A stretch of DNA of 64,000 bases from Psychromonas marina (GTDB lineage Bacteria > Pseudomonadota > Gammaproteobacteria > Enterobacterales > Psychromonadaceae): positions 1-64,000 of the forward strand of contig NZ_BSPQ01000025.1 of assembly GCF_030161115.1 (NCBI RefSeq). Direction: 5' to 3'. Positions 59,270 to 64,000 of the stretch are shown here, one piece after another. The stretch's first letter is position 1. Each line of letters opens with the position of its first letter. The notes beneath the pieces are model-generated. The model did not search any database and was not told the origin of the DNA. It was given only the letters and a program-made list of their open reading frames with translations. The position numbers were made by a program, and so were the translations under genes.

Positions 59270-59755
59270 TTAAGAATCTAATTTTGCACTTTCTGCAGCT
59301 TGTTCTGCTTCAGCTTGCTTTTGCATCATTGCATTTTGAAAAAGTGCATCAAAGTTAACAGGTGCAAGGTTAAGCTGTGGGAAAGTACCACGTGTTACTA
59401 AGCTTGAAACTGTTTCGCGTGCGTATGGGAATAAAATATTAGGGCAGAAAGCGTTTAGGCAATGCGCCATTTGTGCACCTTCGATTTGACCTACAGAGAA
59501 AATACCTGCTTGCTGTACTTCACATAGGAAAGCGATATCTTCACCTACTTTTGCAGTTGTAGTCAGCGTTAAAACCACTTCAAAAACACCATCTTCTAAT
59601 TTCTGGCTTTTAGTATCGATGTCCATAGATACTTCTGGCGCCCACTCTTTTTTAAAGATAAGTGGTGAATTTGGACATTCGAAAGAGATATCTTTTACAA
59701 AGATACGTTGAATGTTGAATTCGATTTGTGGTGCTTGTTCTTGTTGTTCTGCCAT
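59270..59755 (-). CDS. secB: Protein-export chaperone SecB
   Basis: A 161-residue tetrameric chaperone that holds preproteins unfolded and passes them to Sec[20 protein letters not shown] and the C-terminal [10 protein letters not shown] are diagnostic. It is 96 bp after grxC and 33 bp before gpsA, as in E. coli. Confidence 0.97.
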   Translation of the reverse strand: MAEQQEQAPQIEFNIQRIFVKDISFECPNSPLIFKKEWAPEVSMDIDTKSQKLEDGVFEVVLTLTTTAKVGEDIAFLCEVQQAGIFSVGQIEGAQMAHCLNAFCPNILFPYARETVSSLVTRGTFPQLNLAPVNFDALFQNAMMQKQAEAEQAAESAKLDS

Positions 59756-59851
59756 GTTATTCCCTTTTTAAATATTGATATTTATAGTTATTAGCGCAAC
59801 ATTCCTGTCGCATTTATTAGACGCAAAATCCATTGCGAAACTTATTTTAAA

Positions 59852-60103
59852 TCAATTAGCCAATAGCTTATCAAGTTCGCCACTACGCTCTAGTCCATAA
59901 AGCTCATCACAACCACCTGTTGCTTGGCCATTAATCACAAGTTGTGGAACTGTTGTTCCGCCAGTAAGTTTGGTCATATTCGTACGAGCATCGGGTTCTG
60001 AAACATTAACCTCGCTATACTCAACCTCTTTATTATCGAGTAATTGTTTAGCACGGGTACAATATGGGCACCAAGCCGTTGTATAAATAGTTACTGAACT
60101 CAT
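59852..60103 (-). CDS. grxC: Glutaredoxin 3
   Basis: An 83-residue dithiol glutaredoxin, reducing disulfides with glutathione. Active site CPYC at 12-15; TVPQLVINGQATGGCDEL holds the cis-Pro and glutathione-binding GGCD. It is 3 nt after yibN, so the two are coupled. Confidence 0.96.
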   Translation of the reverse strand: MSSVTIYTTAWCPYCTRAKQLLDNKEVEYSEVNVSEPDARTNMTKLTGGTTVPQLVINGQATGGCDELYGLERSGELDKLLAN

Positions 60104-60106
60104 AAA

Positions 60107-60535
60107 TTACTTCTTCGTTGTTGGTAAATTAGCAGATTTCCACCCACCCATACCTGAAAATAGACTAGTTACCTGCGTAAATTCCGCTTTTACTAGTTTC
60201 GCAGCAGCACTTGAAGATCGCGTACCTGATTCACAGACAACTATAATGGGGGTCTGCTTATTATTTTCAATAGCTGAAAAAGTTCCTTTCTCAATTTGTG
60301 ACAGAGTTATATTTTTTGCATTAACAATGTGACCCTTTTTAAACTCTTCTTCTGAGCGAACATCAACAACAATTGCATCTTGCTTGTTTATTAATAATGT
60401 TGCTTCTTGTGCTGTAATGGTTTTAACACCACTGATTTTATCTTTTACTAAGCTATGAATTAGCATTGCAGCGATAGCAACCCAAGCAACTGACAACATC
60501 GGATTGTTTGAGAAAAAGTCTATATATTCTTGCAT
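60107..60535 (-). CDS. yibN: Rhodanese-like membrane-anchored protein YibN
   Basis: A 142-residue protein with one N-terminal helix (about 12-30) and a cytosolic rhodanese domain. The active-site loop VVCESGTRSS contains Cys101. The ATG at 60535 is chosen because it gives the E. coli-like N-terminus and length (143); a longer frame running to 60688 would overlap the gpmM promoter region. The product may supply or accept sulfane sulfur; its exact role is unknown. Confidence 0.9.
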   Translation of the reverse strand: MQEYIDFFSNNPMLSVAWVAIAAMLIHSLVKDKISGVKTITAQEATLLINKQDAIVVDVRSEEEFKKGHIVNAKNITLSQIEKGTFSAIENNKQTPIIVVCESGTRSSSAAAKLVKAEFTQVTSLFSGMGGWKSANLPTTKK

Positions 60536-60726
60536 TATTTTGCTCTTTTTAAAGTTAGAAGGAAAAAGTCTGCGCTGATTATAACAAGCTAAATCTATTT
60601 TCTTTACTATTAAAGCTAAATAAATTGCGTAAATTTCAGCTTCAATTGATCCACGCAGTGACAAGTATCTCAAATGTAGTAAAATCACATTATTCTATTT
60701 TTATTATTAACCTTAAGGGAATCACA

Positions 60727-62256
60727 ATGACTACCGCTAAAAAACCGCTTGTATTACTTATTATGGATGGCTGGGGCTACCGCCCAGATATGCCAGATAA
60801 CGCAGTTTCAAATGCAAACACACCAGTACTTGATCAACTTTGTAAAGACTACGCAAATGATCTTATCTCAGCTTCTGGTATGGACGTAGGTTTACCAGAT
60901 GGTCAAATGGGCAACTCAGAAGTTGGTCATACAAACATCGGTGCAGGTCGTACTGTTTACCAAAACTTAACAAAAGTAACTAAGTCTATCCTAGACGGTG
61001 ACTTTTTTGAAAACGCTACCTTTGTCGAAGCAATTGATAAAGCGGTTAAAGCGGATAAAGCGGTTCATATTATGGGCCTTGCTTCTCCTGGTGGCGTTCA
61101 CAGCCACGATGACCACATCGTTGCAGCTATTGAACTTGCGGCACAGCGAGGTGCAAAAAAAGTATACGTGCACGCATTCCTAGATGGTCGTGATACACCA
61201 CCACGTAGTGCAGCTGATTCACTAGCTAAATTCGAAGATACCTACAAAAAAGTAGGTGCAGGTCGTACAGCTTCTTTAGTCGGTCGTTACTACTCTCTAG
61301 ATCGTGATAATCGTTGGGATCGTGTTGAAGAGGCTTACAACTTGCTTACAGAAGCAAAATCAGCCTTTACTGCTGAGGGTGCATTAGTTGGTTTAGAAGA
61401 CGCTTACGCACGTGATGAAAATGATGAGTTTGTTAAAGCAACCGTCATTGGTGAAAAAGCAGCGATTGAAGATGGCGACACGTTGTTGTTCCTTAACTTC
61501 CGTGCTGACCGTGCGCGTGAAATTACTTATGCCTTCTCTGATGCTAACTTCAAAGGTTTTGAACGCAACGTAACGCCAAACATTAACTTTGCGACACTAA
61601 CTGAATACGCAGCAGATATTAAAGTACCAGCGGCATACCCAAGTGAGTCTCTTACTAATACGTTAGGCGAATGGTTATCTGATCACGATAAAACACAGTT
61701 ACGTATTTCTGAAACAGAAAAATATGCACACGTTACATTCTTCTTCAATGGCGGTATGGAAGAAGAGTTTAAAGGTGAAAACCGTACCTTAATCAACTCT
61801 CCAGCAGTTGCAACTTACGACATGCAACCAGAGATGAGCTCTGTTGAGCTAACTGAGAAACTAACGGCAGCAATTCGCAGTCAAGAGTACGATGTGATTA
61901 TCTGTAACTACCCGAACGGCGACATGGTTGGTCATACGGGTATTTACGATGCAGCAGTTAAAGCATGTGAAGCTGTTGATAGCTGTGTTGGCGAAGTTGT
62001 TGCTGCACTTAAAGAAGTTGGCGGAGAATGTTTGATCACTGCTGACCACGGTAACGCAGAGCAAATGATCGACCCTGTAACAGGTGGTGTTCATACTGCA
62101 CATACTAACTTACCAGTGCCATTCATCTACGTAGGTCGCCCTGCAACAATGCAGACTGGTGGACGTTTATGTGATATCGCACCAACAATGCTTAAATTAA
62201 TGGATATGGAAATCCCTGCAGAGATGACAGGTACACCACTTATTTCATTAAAATAG
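60727..62256 (+). CDS. gpmM: 2,3-bisphosphoglycerate-independent phosphoglycerate mutase
   Basis: A 509-residue Mn-dependent glycolytic enzyme interconverting 3- and 2-phosphoglycerate. The catalytic Ser64 is in [15 protein letters not shown], metal-binding Asp is in [10 protein letters not shown], and further ligands are in [10 protein letters not shown] and [11 protein letters not shown]. The ATG at 60727 has a TAAGGGA ribosome site; an upstream in-frame start at 60625 is rejected. It is divergent from yibN and followed by envC after 93 bp, as in E. coli. Confidence 0.97.
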   Translation: MTTAKKPLVLLIMDGWGYRPDMPDNAVSNANTPVLDQLCKDYANDLISASGMDVGLPDGQMGNSEVGHTNIGAGRTVYQNLTKVTKSILDGDFFENATFVEAIDKAVKADKAVHIMGLASPGGVHSHDDHIVAAIELAAQRGAKKVYVHAFLDGRDTPPRSAADSLAKFEDTYKKVGAGRTASLVGRYYSLDRDNRWDRVEEAYNLLTEAKSAFTAEGALVGLEDAYARDENDEFVKATVIGEKAAIEDGDTLLFLNFRADRAREITYAFSDANFKGFERNVTPNINFATLTEYAADIKVPAAYPSESLTNTLGEWLSDHDKTQLRISETEKYAHVTFFFNGGMEEEFKGENRTLINSPAVATYDMQPEMSSVELTEKLTAAIRSQEYDVIICNYPNGDMVGHTGIYDAAVKACEAVDSCVGEVVAALKEVGGECLITADHGNAEQMIDPVTGGVHTAHTNLPVPFIYVGRPATMQTGGRLCDIAPTMLKLMDMEIPAEMTGTPLISLK

Positions 62257-62349
62257 ACACATAGCGCAGTATTTAGTTATTTTACTCAACTTTTTTTACT
62301 AAAGTGGGTAAGATTTCTAAATACTGCATTCTAAAAAGTAGAAGATTTA

Positions 62350-63579
62350 ATGAAGAGTAAAATGTTTAACCAAAAAAATCGTAAAAAAAACAATTTATCC
62401 ACTATCTTACTGAATAGTATATTCTTAATTTCTTTTACTTTTCTCCCAGTGAGCGAAGCATTGGCAGAAAAAAACCTATCTACGCTACAAAAGCAGATTA
62501 AACAAAGTAAAAATAACAAACAAACACAAAGCAAGTTACAAGCACAACTAGAAAATCAGGTGGCAACCTCTGAGCAACAAACCGCAGCCGCAAGCCTAAA
62601 ATTACAGCAAACTGAAGAAGCGATTAATGTTGAATCTAAACGCCTTAGTGATCTTAAAAAAGAAACTGAGCAGTTAAGCATCGACAAAGTTAAACAGCAA
62701 AAATTACTTGAACAGCAATTAATAAGTGCTTACATGTCAGGTCAAAATGACCTCGTAAAACTACTACTCAATCAAGAAGACCTCAGTAAAATTATCCGTG
62801 CCAATAGCTATTACCACTACTTGAATAAAGCACGACTTGAAAGTATTGAGCAGCTAGAAGCGACTCAATTGAACATTGAAAAGAACCAAAGCGATCAAGC
62901 AAGTTCATTGTTAAGCCTACAAAAAATGCGTGATCAGCAAGTCGCTAATACAAATAAATTAAGTGAACAACGAGATAAACGTACCAAAGCACTAAATGAG
63001 TTAAAACAAGATCTTAATTATCAAAATGCACGCTTAGCTGAACTTGGTGATGCAGAAAAGAAACTCAAAAAACAACTTAAAAAGCAACGAGCAGCACGAG
63101 CAGAGAAAGAGTTAGCCGCTGCAAAAGCAAAAGCAACAAAACAGATGAAGCCTAAGAGTGAAGAGAAAAGTCACTCAAAAATCGCAACGCTGAAAGGTAA
63201 ACTGAAGTGGCCAATCAGAGGTAAAGTACTGTCTCGCTTTGGCAGTAAGCGTAGCGACCAAGTTACTTGGAAAGGTATTTCTATTGCGGCTAACGAAGGT
63301 GAAAAAGTACGTGCTGTAGCAACAGGACGCGTTCTATTTGCAGGTTACTTTAAAGGTTATGGTATGGTGATCGCACTCGACCATGGTGACGATTACATCA
63401 CCCTCTATGGTTACAACCAAACACTCCTACAAAAAACCGGTGATATTGTTTTCCAAGGTGATGCAATTGCATTAGCCGGACACAGTGGCGGACAAGACAA
63501 AAACAGTCTCTATTTTGAATTAAGCCATAAAGGTAAAGCGCAAAACCCACTTCCATGGCTTGAACCAAGTCGTCGTTAG
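62350..63579 (+). CDS. envC: Murein hydrolase activator EnvC
   Basis: A 409-residue periplasmic cell-division factor that activates amidases AmiA/AmiB. A signal peptide (about 1-37, ending ALA-EKN) is followed by a long coiled coil (about 40-270) and a C-terminal LytM (M23) domain. The zinc ligands of active M23 peptidases are missing: LYGYNQ stands where Y-x-H is expected and LYFEL where LHFE is expected. This degenerate site is the mark of EnvC activators. Basic, Lys/Ala-rich linker at about 245-280. Confidence 0.94.
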   Translation: MKSKMFNQKNRKKNNLSTILLNSIFLISFTFLPVSEALAEKNLSTLQKQIKQSKNNKQTQSKLQAQLENQVATSEQQTAAASLKLQQTEEAINVESKRLSDLKKETEQLSIDKVKQQKLLEQQLISAYMSGQNDLVKLLLNQEDLSKIIRANSYYHYLNKARLESIEQLEATQLNIEKNQSDQASSLLSLQKMRDQQVANTNKLSEQRDKRTKALNELKQDLNYQNARLAELGDAEKKLKKQLKKQRAARAEKELAAAKAKATKQMKPKSEEKSHSKIATLKGKLKWPIRGKVLSRFGSKRSDQVTWKGISIAANEGEKVRAVATGRVLFAGYFKGYGMVIALDHGDDYITLYGYNQTLLQKTGDIVFQGDAIALAGHSGGQDKNSLYFELSHKGKAQNPLPWLEPSRR

Positions 63580-63595
63580 TGCGAGTTATTAACTA

Positions 63596-64000
63596 ATGAA
63601 AATAGGATTATCCAGTTTTTTAGTGGGTTTTATTATCTTTTTGCAAGCGAGTGATAGCGATGCAAAACAGCCAATTAAGCTCGCTATTGTACTGGATGAT
63701 ATTGGTTACAAACACTCAGACCTGCAAGCATTAACACTTCCTGCCGCAATTACACTCTCTATCCTTCCCTATACACCCTATGCAAAAAAAATTGCAACAG
63801 TTGCACTGCAACAGCAACGAGAAATATTACTGCACGTACCGATGCAAGCTAAACAACATAATGAAAAATTAGGTAAAGGAGCATTGCTACTTGATATGCA
63901 AGAAGCGGATTTTAAGGCAGAGCTCAATAGTGCATTAAATTACCTGCCAGCAGCAACGGGTATCAACAATCATATGGGCAGCGCCCTTACCGAACATGTA
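63596..64000 (+). CDS. yibQ: Divergent polysaccharide deacetylase family protein YibQ (partial)
   Basis: The first 135 codons of a gene cut by the right edge. Start ATG at 63596, 16 nt after the envC stop, so it is probably co-transcribed with envC. A signal peptide is followed by LAIVLDDIGY, EILLHVPMQA and INNHMGS, which are the conserved blocks of the YibQ/DUF610 divergent polysaccharide deacetylases. The exact function is unknown. Confidence 0.9.
   Translation, partial: MKIGLSSFLVGFIIFLQASDSDAKQPIKLAIVLDDIGYKHSDLQALTLPAAITLSILPYTPYAKKIATVALQQQREILLHVPMQAKQHNEKLGKGALLLDMQEADFKAELNSALNYLPAATGINNHMGSALTEHV

Overview
The window is a chromosomal segment from an AT-rich marine gammaproteobacterium. 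Gene content, synteny and codon use fit a Psychromonas-like member of the Alteromonadales/Vibrionales side of the class. That assignment rests on recognised gene neighbourhoods (men cluster, pncC-recA, yheU next to crp, rif and str loci side by side, yibN-grxC-secB-gpsA facing gpmM-envC-yibQ), not on a database search. I found no transposase, integrase, phage gene, CRISPR array, tRNA or rRNA gene inside the window.

Layout. 1-1026 has no gene. It holds two tandem strong promoters pointing off the left edge (rRNA type), an 18-bp perfect inverted repeat, and a decayed second copy of the 3' end of the next gene. 1027-3120 is a second EF-G. 3328-9007 is a menaquinone block: menA on the minus strand, menF-menD-menH-menB on the plus strand. 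9.2-12.2 kb carries a 2-Cys peroxiredoxin, a cytochrome c, a beta-carbonic anhydrase, yheU and crp. 12.3-15.2 kb is a large membrane HD-GYP protein. 15.3-19.6 kb is recA (with a clear LexA box), pncC and mutS. 19.6-33 kb is mostly accessory: a MazG-like protein, an unrecognised two-gene membrane pair, rlmJ, a YajR-type transporter with ssb, a penicillin-V-acylase-type hydrolase, a ParB-fold lipoprotein, a Bcr/CflA transporter, two unrecognised membrane proteins, a MarR/SIP divergent pair and an orphan solute-binding protein. 33-37 kb is ansA, a RecQ-family helicase and a DTW-domain tRNA modifying enzyme.

37.5-56.3 kb is one long minus-strand information-processing block: secE-nusG, rplKAJL-rpoBC, ridA-tusDCB, rpsL-rpsG-fusA-tuf. 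It is divided by terminators and attenuators that can be read directly (between nusG and rplK, between rplL and rpoB, after rpoC, between rpsG and fusA, after tuf) and contains an L10 leader. 56.5-58 kb holds a DUF1007-type protein and a possible small outer-membrane barrel. 58.2-64 kb is the conserved gpsA-secB-grxC-yibN block facing gpmM-envC-yibQ; yibQ runs off the right edge.

The most unusual signals are in the DNA rather than in the proteins. Both fusA2 and tuf are followed by tandem, eroded copies of their own 3' coding end plus terminator: one copy after fusA2 (234-bp period) and three after tuf (about 125-bp period). Separately, arrays of a heptamer related to TTAGCTG sit directly on or after the TAG stop codons of recQ, tapT, tusB and nusG. 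In recQ the array encodes the last residues and the stop. I did not find a convincing new multi-gene system. The best protein candidates for something undescribed are the 499-aa plus 72-aa membrane pair and the ParB-fold lipoprotein.
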